Below are positions 26,529 through 35,477 of a stretch of DNA of 64,000 nucleotides, one piece after another. Origin of the DNA: Bradyrhizobium guangdongense (GTDB lineage Bacteria > Pseudomonadota > Alphaproteobacteria > Rhizobiales > Xanthobacteraceae); NCBI RefSeq assembly GCF_004114975.1, contig NZ_CP030051.1, positions 6,448,001 through 6,512,000 on the forward strand. Direction: 5' to 3'. The translations under genes were made by a program, and so were the position numbers. The notes beneath the pieces are model-generated. The model was not told the origin of the DNA, did not search any database, and saw nothing but the letters and a program-made list of their open reading frames with translations. Numbering within the stretch: the stretch's first letter is position 1; every line of letters starts with the position of its first letter.

Positions 26529-26873
26529 TTACGGCTCATTGGCAAATTTCAGCTTTCCCGCCGGCTTGAGCGTCTGGGCATCGAAGGTGCGGATCTCGGT
26601 GACCCCGCCGATATCGAGCGTGACGACGAGGCGGTCGCCGGCAAGGCCGGTGGAGACGATCTTGGCGCCTTTCGGCAGCGTCGCGATGACGTCGCCCACG
26701 GGGCCGGCTGCCCTTCCCTCCGACTTGAAAAGGCGGTAGCCCACCGCGATCAGGACGGCGCAGACGGCCAGCGCCGTGGTCAACCCCGCGATCAGCATCA
26801 TCCGCCGCACCCGCGCAAACAGCGCGGCCTGCTCGGGGGTCGGTTCGGGAACAGCGGTATCAGACGTCGTCAT
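26529..26873 (-). CDS. DUF6476-like single-span membrane protein
   Basis: 114 residues from the ATG at 26873. A short acidic N-terminus (TTSDTAVPEPTPEQ) is followed by a hydrophobic segment (MLIAGLTTALAVCAVLIAVG) and a periplasmic strand-rich tail. This looks like the DUF6476-type protein found next to rluD in Rhizobiales. Its start codon shares three bases with that of the divergent rluD-like gene. Function is unknown. Confidence 0.7.
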   Translation of the reverse strand: MTTSDTAVPEPTPEQAALFARVRRMMLIAGLTTALAVCAVLIAVGYRLFKSEGRAAGPVGDVIATLPKGAKIVSTGLAGDRLVVTLDIGGVTEIRTFDAQTLKPAGKLKFANEP

Positions 26874-27879
26874 GGAAAGCTCAGGTTCAGCGCAGCGGTT
26901 GGAAGTCGTGGTCGAAGGCGACGAGGGTTCGGCCCGGCTCGACCGCGTGCTGGCGGCGCGCCTTCCCGAGCTGTCGCGATCAAGGCTCAAAGCCCTGATT
27001 CTGGCGGGCGCCGTGACCCTGAAGGCCGCCGAGGTCCGCGACCCCGCTTATCACGTCACTCCAGGCGATACGATCATAATCGATGTTCCGGAGGCGGCCC
27101 CGGCGGAGCCCAAGGGCGAGGACATCGCGCTCGATATCGTGTTCGAGGACGACGACATCATCGTCATCAACAAGCCCAAAGGGCTGGTGGTACACCCCGC
27201 AGCCGGCCACGAGACCGGCACCCTCGTGAACGCCCTGATCGCCCATTGCGGCACCTCGCTGTCGGGCATCGGCGGGGTGCGCCGGCCCGGCATCGTACAC
27301 CGGCTGGACAAGGACACGACCGGCCTGATGGTGGTGGCGAAGAACGATCTCGCGCACGCCTCGCTGACCGCCCAGTTCGCCGATCATGGCCGCACCGGTC
27401 CGATGCGGCGTGGCTATCTGGCATTCGCCTGGGGGCTGCCGGGGCGGCACCGCGGCACCGTCGATGCGCCGATCGACCGCCACCCCCATGCGCGGGAAAA
27501 AATGGCGGTGCGCCAGGGCGGCCGCGAGGCCGTGACGCATTGGGAGCTGCTTGAGAGTTTTACCGGCCGCGACGGCAAACCGGTCGCAGCCCTGCTCGCC
27601 TGCGAGCTCGAGACCGGCCGCACCCACCAGATCCGCGTCCACCTCGCCCATATCGACCATCCCCTGATGGGGGACGCTATCTATGGTCCCCATTTCAAGA
27701 CCAAGGCGAACCAACTCGGTCCCGAGTCGCAGGCCGCTCTGGCCGCGCTCGGCCGGCAAGCCTTGCATGCCTATTTGCTGGTACTGGAGCACCCCAGGAC
27801 CGGAGAACTTCTTCACTGGGAGACCGGTCTGCCGAAGGATTTGCTTCTCCTGGAAAGCAGCCTGAAAGCGGCGCTATGA
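26872..27879 (+). CDS. RluA/RluD-family pseudouridine synthase
   Basis: 335 residues. An S4 domain near residues 12-70 is followed by the catalytic domain with IVHRLDKDTTGLMVVAK, where the Asp attacks the uridine, and LLACELETGRTHQIRVH near residue 240. The family modifies 23S rRNA uridines in helix 69 (RluD) or other RNA sites. The start at 26872 is divergent from the DUF6476-like gene, with CATG giving an ATG on each strand. The rpoH gene follows in the same direction. Confidence 0.9.
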   Translation: MESSGSAQRLEVVVEGDEGSARLDRVLAARLPELSRSRLKALILAGAVTLKAAEVRDPAYHVTPGDTIIIDVPEAAPAEPKGEDIALDIVFEDDDIIVINKPKGLVVHPAAGHETGTLVNALIAHCGTSLSGIGGVRRPGIVHRLDKDTTGLMVVAKNDLAHASLTAQFADHGRTGPMRRGYLAFAWGLPGRHRGTVDAPIDRHPHAREKMAVRQGGREAVTHWELLESFTGRDGKPVAALLACELETGRTHQIRVHLAHIDHPLMGDAIYGPHFKTKANQLGPESQAALAALGRQALHAYLLVLEHPRTGELLHWETGLPKDLLLLESSLKAAL

Positions 27880-28097
27880 CGCAGGGGCCTTGAGAAAACC
27901 GTTACCTTACAAAAAGTTATGGCTGCCACACGGGGACGTGACGTCAGCAATCCTTCCCTTTTTGCCCCCCGATGGAGTATATTGCGGCTGCGTTGGAAGT
28001 GACCGACGTGGAACATCGCAGCTACGGCCGGCTTTAACCAAGCGGTCGTCTGCCTGGCCCGCCGCTATCGGGGGCCTGAACCTTGGAGGGCTTACAT

Positions 28098-28997
28098 ATG
28101 GCCCGTACCGCTGCTTTGCCGGTCCTCAATGGAGAATCCGGCCTCTCTCGCTACCTCGCCGAGATCCGCAAGTTCCCGATGCTGGAACCCCAGCAGGAAT
28201 ACATGCTCGCCAAGCGTTGGCGCGAGCATGACGATCGCGACGCGGCACATCAACTCGTCACCAGCCATCTCCGGCTCGTCGCCAAGATCGCCATGGGCTA
28301 TCGCGGCTACGGCTTGCCGATCTCCGAGGTCGTCTCGGAAGGCAACGTCGGCCTGATGCAGGCGGTGAAGCGTTTCGAGCCTGAAAAGGGCTTCCGTCTT
28401 GCCACCTATGCGATGTGGTGGATCAAGGCGTCGATTCAAGAGTACATCCTGCGTTCCTGGTCGCTCGTGAAGATGGGCACCACCGCGAACCAGAAGAAGC
28501 TGTTCTTCAACCTGCGCAAGGCGAAGAGCAAGATCAACGCGCTGGACGAGGGCGATCTCCGCCCCGACCAGGTCAAGATCATTGCCAAGCGCCTCGGCGT
28601 CACGGACCAGGACGTGATCGACATGAACCGCCGCCTCGGCGGTGATGCGTCGCTCAACGCGCCGATCCGCGACGACGGCGAAGCCGGCGAGTGGCAGGAC
28701 TGGCTGGTCGACAATACGCCCAACCAGGAAGCCATGATGGCGGAGCACGAGGAGTACGATCATCGCCGTGACGCGCTGAACGGCGCCATGGGCGTGCTCA
28801 ACCCGCGTGAACGCCGCATCTTCGAGGCCCGCCGCCTCGCCGATGAGCCGATGACGCTGGAAGACCTTGCCGCCGAATTCGGCGTATCGCGCGAGCGCGT
28901 CCGCCAGATCGAGGTTCGCGCCTTCGAGAAGGTGCAGTCCGCGGTCAAGGGCACGATCGCAAGGCAGGAACAGGCTGCGCTGGAAGCCGCGCACTAA
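28098..28997 (+). CDS. rpoH: RNA polymerase heat-shock sigma factor RpoH
   Basis: 299 residues, usual for sigma-32. Region 2 contains GYRGYGLPISEVVSEGNVGL and the DNA-opening LATYAMWWIKASIQEY. The RpoH box QKKLFFNLR, which marks heat-shock sigma factors, follows, then region 4 (TLEDLAAEFGVSRERVRQIE). The ATG at 28098 has GGAGGG 7 bases upstream. Rhizobiales often carry several rpoH copies, and this window shows only one. It directs transcription of chaperone and protease genes. Confidence 0.95.
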   Translation: MARTAALPVLNGESGLSRYLAEIRKFPMLEPQQEYMLAKRWREHDDRDAAHQLVTSHLRLVAKIAMGYRGYGLPISEVVSEGNVGLMQAVKRFEPEKGFRLATYAMWWIKASIQEYILRSWSLVKMGTTANQKKLFFNLRKAKSKINALDEGDLRPDQVKIIAKRLGVTDQDVIDMNRRLGGDASLNAPIRDDGEAGEWQDWLVDNTPNQEAMMAEHEEYDHRRDALNGAMGVLNPRERRIFEARRLADEPMTLEDLAAEFGVSRERVRQIEVRAFEKVQSAVKGTIARQEQAALEAAH

Positions 28998-29040
28998 GCA
29001 AGGGCTTTCGCGCCAGACATTGGCGGATCGAGACGAGACG

Positions 29041-29068
29041 AAAAGCCGGCGGCAACGCCGGCTTTTTT
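29041..29068 (+). terminator. intrinsic terminator after rpoH
   Basis: AGCCGGCG-GCAA-CGCCGGCT forms an 8-bp perfect stem with a tetraloop, followed by six T residues. It lies 44 bases after the rpoH stop. Confidence 0.9.
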
Positions 29069-29106
29069 GCTGTGCGAGCTGGTCGCCGGCTCGTCCGCAC
29101 GCACCT

Positions 29107-29727
29107 TCACTTCCCCCATGTCCGCGCCAGCGTGGCGAGCCAGCAGCCTTCGCAATAGCGCTCGTCCTTGATGTCGATCCAGTTGTGCGCGTAGATGCGG
29201 GCGGACGGAATGTCGTAGCGCGCCTGCAGAATCTTGACGAGGATCTTCCAGGCCGCGACCTGGGCCGGGGTCGGCCCCCTTGCGACATCCGGGAAGTTGC
29301 CGGCGAACTCGACGCCGATCGAATTGTCGCCCACCACCTGGTGATAGGTCGCACTGTTGTCGATGTACTTGTTATCGTGACGGTTGGCACCGTCGCCATG
29401 CGTCGGGACCAGATTCTCCGCGACCGCCCAATAGACCGTGCCGTCGGTCTCGACCCAGACCGTGACGCCGCGCCGGGTCGGATTCTTCGACTGCTCTCGC
29501 GCGCCGACGCGCGCCGAGCCCGCCCGCCCCTCGGTCTGGTGCACGATGATGTTGCGCCAGGGATGGGCGTCACGGACATCGCCCCACGGCGCGAGCCAGA
29601 CCATCTTCAGGCCGGGGATGTCGGGCGTGCCGGAGCTGCGCGCGAGCCTTGCGAGCCCGGCATCGGTGGCGGCGGCAGGAGCGATCAGAACAGCGGCCAG
29701 AACGGCCGCGACAAGGCGAGATATCAT
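29107..29727 (-). CDS. secreted N-acetylmuramoyl-L-alanine amidase
   Basis: 206 residues with a signal peptide (MISRLVAAVLAAVLIAPAAA). The amidase_2/PGRP domain has zinc ligands in NIIVHQTEG and AHNWIDIKDERYC. It cleaves the amide between muramic acid and L-Ala in peptidoglycan, in the periplasm. A GTG at 29730 lies in frame just before the ATG used. It lies convergent to rpoH and 37 bases downstream of the diguanylate-cyclase gene on the same strand. Confidence 0.85.
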   Translation of the reverse strand: MISRLVAAVLAAVLIAPAAATDAGLARLARSSGTPDIPGLKMVWLAPWGDVRDAHPWRNIIVHQTEGRAGSARVGAREQSKNPTRRGVTVWVETDGTVYWAVAENLVPTHGDGANRHDNKYIDNSATYHQVVGDNSIGVEFAGNFPDVARGPTPAQVAAWKILVKILQARYDIPSARIYAHNWIDIKDERYCEGCWLATLARTWGK

Positions 29728-29763
29728 CACTGGGATCCAACAACGGATCCGAGCCTAGCAGAT

Positions 29764-30966
29764 CTACGCGAATTTGCGCGCGGGTTCGATCGGCTCGGGC
29801 GACAGGGGCGGGGCCGGATCGTAGACGGCGAAATCGTTCTTGCCGTTCTTCTTGGCGGCATAAAGGGCGTGGTCGGCGTGGGCGATCAGCTTGTCGGGGA
29901 ATTGGCCGATGCCCCGATCCCATTCCGCAACGCCGATCGAGATCGCGATCGGGATGTCGTTGCCGGAGCAGGCGGCGGCGTCCTGGCGACAGACCTCGAT
30001 AATGCGGCGGGCGATCAGCGCGCCTTCGCGCAAGGATGAGGATGGCAGCACGACGCAGAACTCGTCGCCGCCGGTCCGGGCGAGCATGTCGCCCGGCCGC
30101 AGGCGCGTCTGTGCCATCAGGGTGAAGTGCTGCAGGCAGGCATCGCCCGCGGCGTGGCCATGGGTGTCGTTGATGGTCTTGAAGCCGTCGAGGTCGATCA
30201 CCAGCAGCGAGAACGGCTCACCGCTGCGCTCCGAGCGGGCGCATTCCTCCGACAGCCGCTGCAACAGGTGGCGGCGATTGGCGACGCCCGTGAGATCGTC
30301 GAGCAGCGCGAGGTCGGCGACCTCGTTGCGCAGGCGATCCATCGCCATCAGCAGGAAGCCGAAATTGAGCGTCATGGACAGGAACAACAGTCCGAGCACC
30401 AGGAAGCCATGGACCTGACCCGCGCCCCGCGCCGAGAAGTCGTAGCCGAACAGATTGCCCGCCGTGCGCAGCACGAACATGGCGATAATGGCGAGGATGA
30501 CGGTGCCTGATAGCCGCGCCCCCGGACTGACGCGGCCTTCGGGCGGCGACAGCAACAGGGGCAGCGCCACCACCAGCGGGACGGCCTGCCCGAGCGTATA
30601 ACTCAACATGCGCAGCAGCATGTGATCGGAGACGAACAGGAACGCCACGATGCCGGCGAAGCTCGACGCGGTCGTCGCGACCATGAGGCGCCACGACACC
30701 GGCTGGTCGTAGAAGCGCTGGATGCCCATGGCGGCCAGGCAGCACGCCGTAATGATGCCGACAGCGCCGGCCGCGGTCGGCACGGGGGAATCGACGAGCA
30801 GACGGATCAGCGCGGTCATCGCGCCGCCGGCGCCTACAAACGCTGATGCCATCCAGAATCGCGCCGCCGCGAATTTGGGATAGGAGCGCGCCACATAAGC
30901 CCAGATCAGGCCGAGCGCGAGAAAGTTGATGATGAACACGGTCCAGAGTGTCGGCACGCTCAACAT
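29764..30966 (-). CDS. membrane diguanylate cyclase
   Basis: 400 residues from the ATG at 30966. The first 210 residues form six to seven transmembrane spans. The GGDEF domain follows, with LLDDLTGVANRR, LLVIDLDGFKTINDTHGH and the catalytic RTGGDEF. RPGD five residues before GGDEF is a product-inhibition I-site. It makes cyclic di-GMP from two GTP. No EAL domain is present. The longer frame to 31065 adds an unlikely hydrophilic extension. Confidence 0.9.
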   Translation of the reverse strand: MLSVPTLWTVFIINFLALGLIWAYVARSYPKFAAARFWMASAFVGAGGAMTALIRLLVDSPVPTAAGAVGIITACCLAAMGIQRFYDQPVSWRLMVATTASSFAGIVAFLFVSDHMLLRMLSYTLGQAVPLVVALPLLLSPPEGRVSPGARLSGTVILAIIAMFVLRTAGNLFGYDFSARGAGQVHGFLVLGLLFLSMTLNFGFLLMAMDRLRNEVADLALLDDLTGVANRRHLLQRLSEECARSERSGEPFSLLVIDLDGFKTINDTHGHAAGDACLQHFTLMAQTRLRPGDMLARTGGDEFCVVLPSSSLREGALIARRIIEVCRQDAAACSGNDIPIAISIGVAEWDRGIGQFPDKLIAHADHALYAAKKNGKNDFAVYDPAPPLSPEPIEPARKFA

Positions 30967-31381
30967 GACGACGTCGGGACATGCCGCGTCCCGCCTCTTC
31001 CGATTGGCAAACGTCCGTCCATCACCGCCCCCGTGTTCTTGCGGTGAACCATGCGCGAGTTGCACTTAACGGAACCTCACTGCGACCGGCGAAAACGCGC
31101 CCTTGGTTTTGGATTCATGAATGCGGCCAACTCGATTATCGGATCGTTAGGCACGCCGCCGGCGGCGATGCACGCACATGGCGGCGCGCCGCGAAGCGGA
31201 TTCGCGGCCCAAAATCACCTGAAAATGCATCTGAGCTGTGGATAAGGGCATGACACAGATGTGACGAGGCGGGGCAGCGAGGCGCGAATCTGCTGAGTTT
31301 GTCATCGAGGATGTTGCGAGGCTGGCCCTCCGCCGAGCGTTCCTCGTGTCGCGTTTCACCATTAACCCTTAAGAGGATCCT
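30967..31381. other. gap upstream of the poly-lysine gene
   Basis: No supported gene. It is divergent upstream DNA for the diguanylate cyclase (minus) and the micro-protein (plus). The 3' half is rich in GCGCC-type dinucleotides but shows no clear promoter. Confidence 0.4.
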
Positions 31382-31450
31382 ATGGCTAAGAAAGCGAAGA
31401 AGGCGACGAAGAAGAAGGCGAAAAAGGCCAAGAAGGCGAAGAAGAAGTAA
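31382..31450 (+). CDS. 22-residue lysine/alanine micro-protein
   Basis: A 69-base frame ATG..TAA, with AAGAGGA 4 bases upstream, encodes MAKKAKKATKKKAKKAK and three more lysines and an alanine. Lysine makes up about two thirds of the residues. This resembles histone-H1-like tails and small nucleoid proteins I recall from Bradyrhizobium. It would be strongly cationic and could bind nucleic acid. It is followed by two hairpins, one of them a terminator. Confidence 0.7.
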   Translation: MAKKAKKATKKKAKKAKKAKKK

Positions 31451-31468
31451 CGCGGCTTCTTTTTCTTT

Positions 31469-31496
31469 GCCCGGGTGGAGCACGCTCCGCCCGGGC
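31469..31496. repeat. 13-bp hairpin after the micro-protein
   Basis: GCCCGGGTGGAGC-AC-GCTCCGCCCGGGC is a 13-bp stem with one G-T pair and no following T-run. It may protect the short transcript's 3' end. Confidence 0.6.
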
Positions 31497-31520
31497 GTCG
31501 GGTCGAACAGATTGAAGGTG

Positions 31521-31543
31521 GCGGGCGAGAGGCCCGCTTTTTT
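31521..31543 (+). terminator. intrinsic terminator
   Basis: A perfect 6-bp stem GCGGGC/GCCCGC with loop GAGAG is followed by six T residues. It ends plus-strand transcription from the micro-protein and also faces the convergent lysE-type gene. Confidence 0.85.
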
Positions 31544-31548
31544 ATTGG

Positions 31549-32160
31549 CTAGCGCTCGGCGAAGGCGAGCTTGGCGCCTAGCAGGGCAAAGCCGGTGGCA
31601 AAGGAGCGGCGCAGCCAGGCCATCACACCGGGGCGGGAGATGACGCGCTCCCGCACCGACGCCGCGCAGAGGCCGTAGACGACGAACACCGCAAAGGTCA
31701 TCGCCATGAAGGCGCCGCTCAGCTCCATCATCCGCGCCAGCACATGCGCCTCGTCCGCCGCGATGAACTGCGGCAGAAAGGCGAGGAAGAAGATCGAGAG
31801 CTTCGGGTTGAGGATGTTGATCAGGAAGCCGGTGACGATGACACGGGCGCTCGAGCGCTCCTTGAAATCAGCCTCGACCGCGAGCGCCCCGCTCTCGCGC
31901 AGCGCCTGCCAGGACATATAGAGCAGATAGGCCACGCCGCACCATTTCAGCGCGGCGAAGGCGAGCGCGCTGGTGTGGAGCACGGCGGCAAGCCCGAGCA
32001 TCGCAGCACACATGTGCGGCACGATTCCCAGCGTGCAGCCGAAGGCCGCCGCGACACTGGCGCGCGAGCCCCGCGTCAATGCGGCGGCCAGGGTATAGAG
32101 AACGCCGGTACCCGGTGAGGCAACGACGATCAGCGAGGTGAGCAGGAAGGACCAGGACAT
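31549..32160 (-). CDS. LysE/RhtB-family exporter
   Basis: 203 residues with about six hydrophobic segments and the family signature VASPGTGVLYTL near residue 12 and LNPKLSIFFLAFLPQF near 117. Such proteins export amino acids or homoserine-type compounds across the inner membrane. It is the first of two LysE-family genes in the window. The substrate cannot be told from sequence. Confidence 0.88.
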   Translation of the reverse strand: MSWSFLLTSLIVVASPGTGVLYTLAAALTRGSRASVAAAFGCTLGIVPHMCAAMLGLAAVLHTSALAFAALKWCGVAYLLYMSWQALRESGALAVEADFKERSSARVIVTGFLINILNPKLSIFFLAFLPQFIAADEAHVLARMMELSGAFMAMTFAVFVVYGLCAASVRERVISRPGVMAWLRRSFATGFALLGAKLAFAER

Positions 32161-32228
32161 GTCGTGATCGTACCACCCCTGAGACGGACGGAGAAGTCAC
32201 GACGCGGTCAGCGCAGCGCGCTCGCGCC

Positions 32229-32603
32229 TCAGTTCAGCTGGGCGATCTCGGCTTCCCGCAATACGTCGAGCGGCGCCCATGGCTTGGCCCAGAACTTTGC
32301 GCCGGCGGGCAAGGGCTGCATCAGGGGGCGGCCGGAGGTCACGACGACGTCGAGCTTCGGGTTGCGATCCTTGGCGACGTGCGCAAGCTCGACACCGCTC
32401 ATCTGCCCGGCGAGCTGGACGTCGGTCAGCATCAGGCAGAGCGCGCCGGCATTCTTCTCCAGCACGCGCTCGGCGGCCTCCGCGCTTTCGCACTGGATCA
32501 CCTCATAGCCACTTTCCTCAAGGAGGAGACACAGCATCTCCCGCTGCATGAGGTCGTCCTCAACGATGAGTGCCGTCGCCGTGAATGGCTTTGATTGTCC
32601 CAT
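32229..32603 (-). CDS. single-domain response regulator
   Basis: 124 residues forming a receiver domain. ALIVEDDLMQ holds the acidic pair, LMLTDVQLAG the phosphorylated Asp, VVTSGRP the Ser and FWAKPWAP the Lys. GGGAGCAACC lies before the ATG at 32603. It has no output domain, and no kinase gene is adjacent, so its partner is encoded elsewhere. Confidence 0.85.
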   Translation of the reverse strand: MGQSKPFTATALIVEDDLMQREMLCLLLEESGYEVIQCESAEAAERVLEKNAGALCLMLTDVQLAGQMSGVELAHVAKDRNPKLDVVVTSGRPLMQPLPAGAKFWAKPWAPLDVLREAEIAQLN

Positions 32604-32729
32604 TGGTTGCTCCCAATGCTTGGCCTTGCCGAAGTAATTCATGTTAAGACGGGAACCGGACGACAGTTCTGTTCCAATCTGAAAAAATGTAAACTCTTGT
32701 TCCCCGCTCGGGGCTTGACGGGAGGTCTC

Positions 32730-33560
32730 ATGACGGCGATTCGCGGCGCGGCCGCTATCACGGGAGCGGCGAGCGGCATCGGTCGTGCGCTTGCAATCGA
32801 GCTTGCAGAGCGCGGCTGCGATCTCGCGCTCGCCGATCGCGACGAAGCGGGATTGAAATCGCTCGCCGCCGAGATCGGCACGCAACGCAAGATCAGCGTG
32901 CATCGCGTCGACGTCGGCGAGCCCACCGAGATCGCGCAATTCGCGCGCGAGTCGGTCGCGGCGCATCCCGCGCTCAACATCCTCGTCAACAATGCCGGCG
33001 TGGCGCTGATGGGGACATTCGAGGAGATCGACCAGGCGCAGATGGACTGGCTGTTCGACATCAATTTCTGGGGCGTGGTGCACGGCACGCGCGCCTTCCT
33101 GCCGCACCTGAAGACGCGGAGCGAGGCGCATATCGTCAACCTCTCCTCGATCTTCGGCATCATCGCGCCGCCGGGACAATCGGCCTATGCGGCGGCCAAG
33201 TTCGCGGTGCGCGGCTTTTCCGAGAGCGTGCGCCACGAGCTCGCGGCCGCGGGCAGCCCGGTCAAGCTGTCGGTGGTGCATCCCGGCGGCGTCGCCACCA
33301 GCATCGCGCGCGCCTCGCGCACCGGCGTTGGCGTCACCGACAATGCGCGCCGCGCGCAGATGATCGACCGGTTCGAGGCTGCGGCGAAGACCACGCCGAA
33401 AGAGGCCGCGCTGCGCATCATCAGGGGCATTGAGAAAAACGAGCCGCGCATCCTGATCGGCAACGACGCAAGGTTCATGGACATCCTGCAGCGCTTCCGC
33501 CCGGGGACGTATTGGGCGCCGTTGCAGCGGCGGATCGAGAAGATGGCGAAGGGGACGTGA
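32730..33560 (+). CDS. short-chain dehydrogenase/reductase
   Basis: 276 residues. GAASGIGRA is the Rossmann nucleotide-binding motif, NNAGVALMG follows near residue 90, NLSSIFG holds the catalytic Ser and SAYAAAKFA the Tyr-x3-Lys. The substrate is unknown. GGAGGT lies 3-9 bases before the ATG at 32730. The C-terminal extension (PGTYWAPLQRRIEK) suggests membrane association, as in some SDR superfamily members. It is divergent from the response-regulator gene. Confidence 0.9.
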   Translation: MTAIRGAAAITGAASGIGRALAIELAERGCDLALADRDEAGLKSLAAEIGTQRKISVHRVDVGEPTEIAQFARESVAAHPALNILVNNAGVALMGTFEEIDQAQMDWLFDINFWGVVHGTRAFLPHLKTRSEAHIVNLSSIFGIIAPPGQSAYAAAKFAVRGFSESVRHELAAAGSPVKLSVVHPGGVATSIARASRTGVGVTDNARRAQMIDRFEAAAKTTPKEAALRIIRGIEKNEPRILIGNDARFMDILQRFRPGTYWAPLQRRIEKMAKGT

Positions 33561-33590
33561 GAAGCGCGAGAGCTGCGCCTCACATTCCGC

Positions 33591-33696
33591 TGTCATTCCC
33601 CGCGAAAAGCGGGGAATCCAGTACGCCGCGGCTCCTCGGTTCTAGCCACGCCGCCTCTGGAATACTGGATCGCCCGCCTTCGCGGGCGATGACACC
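33591..33696. repeat. palindromic intergenic repeat (TCATTCCCCGC type)
   Basis: TGTCATTCCCCGC..GCGGGGAATCCAGTA is mirrored by TACTGGATCGCCCGC..GCGGGCGATGACA. Both arms contain their own hairpins. This is an abundant Bradyrhizobium intergenic unit. It lies between two convergent genes and might act as a terminator. Confidence 0.7.
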
Positions 33697-33710
33697 GAGT
33701 ATGGGGCGAC

Positions 33711-34517
33711 CTACTGCCCCACCAGCCGGTCCCCAAAATAGCCGATGGTCTTGCGGTAGATCACCGCCCTGTTCCATTCGCGCATTGCTTCGAAATTGGC
33801 TGAGCCTTCGCCATAGGGCTGGCCCATCTTGAAACCGTTCGAGTGCAACAGGTTCGCGGTCGAGGCGAGCACGTCGGGGACGCTGTGGCGGAGGTCGACA
33901 TGGCCGTCGCCGTCGAAGTCGACACCGTACTTGATGTAGGACGACGGCAGGAACTGGGTCTGGCCGATCTCGCCGGCATAGGCGCCGATCAGGTCGCGCA
34001 GCGGCAGGTCGCCGCGCTGCACGATCTTGAGCGCGGCGAGCAGCTCGCCCTGGAACAGCTCGGTGCGGCGGCAGTCATGCGCGAGCGTCGCCAGCGTGCG
34101 GATCACCGGCAGCTTGCCCATGTCGCCCTTGCCGAAATCGCTCTCCAGGCCCCAGATCGCGACCAGGATCTGCCGGGGCACGCCGTACTGCTGCTCGATG
34201 CGCGAGAGCAGCGCGGCATGACGCTGCAGCAGCGCGCGCCCGCCATTGATGCGCCCGGCGCCGACGCGGGTCGAGACGTACTGCTCGAACGTCTTGTTGA
34301 AGGTGTAGCGCTGGCGTCGGTCGAAGGCGAGCACGGCCCCGTCAGGGGTGATGCCGCTGAACGCCGCGCTGGTCACGGCGGCCGAGACGCCCGCGGCCTG
34401 CGCTTCCGCCGTCATGGAGGCGATGAAGCCGTTGAAGTCGCCGCCGCAACGGGCGGCCTCGGCCGACCCGCCGGCCAGCGTGATGATGACGGCGGCGGCG
34501 AACAGCGATCTCAACAT
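33711..34517 (-). CDS. secreted lytic murein transglycosylase (MltB type)
   Basis: 268 residues with a signal peptide (RSLFAAAVIITLAGGSAEA). The SLT_2 domain has AIWGLESDFGK with the catalytic Glu, and GEIGQTQFLPSSY. It cleaves glycan strands to 1,6-anhydro ends. The start at 34517 gives a clean signal peptide; an ATG at 34538 is an alternative. Without a lipobox it is probably soluble in the periplasm. A peptidoglycan-binding domain is absent, so it is a short form. Confidence 0.85.
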   Translation of the reverse strand: MLRSLFAAAVIITLAGGSAEAARCGGDFNGFIASMTAEAQAAGVSAAVTSAAFSGITPDGAVLAFDRRQRYTFNKTFEQYVSTRVGAGRINGGRALLQRHAALLSRIEQQYGVPRQILVAIWGLESDFGKGDMGKLPVIRTLATLAHDCRRTELFQGELLAALKIVQRGDLPLRDLIGAYAGEIGQTQFLPSSYIKYGVDFDGDGHVDLRHSVPDVLASTANLLHSNGFKMGQPYGEGSANFEAMREWNRAVIYRKTIGYFGDRLVGQ

Positions 34518-34903
34518 TCGAAAGCATCCTGATGACATGGGCACGAAGCGGAAGGCGATCATGCCCGGGAACGGGATTCGCGTCAAAGCGACACAGAGCT
34601 GATCCTGTCCGCTCCTTCCGACGACCTGGGCCAAACCAAAAATCGCAAAACAACCCCATGCACAGTAGCCGCACGGCGATGGCCGATTTTGCTTTTCCGA
34701 ATTTTTCTTGACCCGTCGGGCAAAACAGGCCTAGGGTGCCAGCATCGCAGACTCCGGACCTCGGCACCCGCCCGCAACGCGCCCGTCGAAAGCGACCAGC
34801 GTCAAAGCTGGCAGGTTTGATCCGCATCAACGTGGCTCGCGGCCTCGTTCATAGACTGGGATCAACAGCAGCGCCCGCCCACGTCCGCGCAGGAGACCCA
34901 CCC

Positions 34904-35428
34904 ATGACCGGAATTACCCTCACCACCGAGCAGATCCGCAACGCGCCCGCACCGGTGCGGCAATGGATCGAGCAGGAGGTGATCACGTCGCTCGGGCTTG
35001 CGCCGCGCCCGCCTGTGGCCGCACCTGTTCAGACCGCCCATCTCGTCGCGTGCAGCGTCGACGACGTGGCCGGCGTGCTCGAGCACATCCGCGGCACGTT
35101 CCCGGCGGTCAACGTTCTCTTTGAATTCGGCCGGCCCGGCATCAGCTACGGCCAGCCGGCGGTGATGACGTTCCGCCTGATGGATATCCTGCATCACACC
35201 CGGCTGCATGAGATCGGCCAGGTGATGACGTGCCTGGAGATGATCAACCAGGCGCTGACCGTCGTGAGGAAAGACCCGTCCGCGCGGTTCTGCGGTTACG
35301 ACAATGAGGGCCACTGCCTGATCGCGCCGCAGACGCAGGCCAGCATCGCGACGCTCTGGCAGGACATGATGGCGCGCCAGCAGGCGCAGCAGCCCAACGC
35401 GAACGACCGCATCGCGCCGGCGGCGTGA
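34904..35428 (+). CDS. uncharacterised conserved protein
   Basis: 174 residues from an ATG with AGGAG about 10 bases upstream. The sequence is soluble, with a hydrophobic core near residues 45-105 (HLVACSVDDVAGVLEHI, MTFRLMDILHHTRLHEIG). Conserved-looking His and Cys residues occur but no domain is recognised. Function is unknown. Confidence 0.6.
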   Translation: MTGITLTTEQIRNAPAPVRQWIEQEVITSLGLAPRPPVAAPVQTAHLVACSVDDVAGVLEHIRGTFPAVNVLFEFGRPGISYGQPAVMTFRLMDILHHTRLHEIGQVMTCLEMINQALTVVRKDPSARFCGYDNEGHCLIAPQTQASIATLWQDMMARQQAQQPNANDRIAPAA

Positions 35429-35477
35429 GCCGCGGAACGGACGACCGACCACCAAGAGCAGGTTTGCGGAGAAGGGC

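Noticed and set aside
32595..32730. longer start for the SDR gene at 32595
   Set aside because: The extension lies in the divergent intergenic region, and GGAGGT right before the ATG at 32730 gives a better start.
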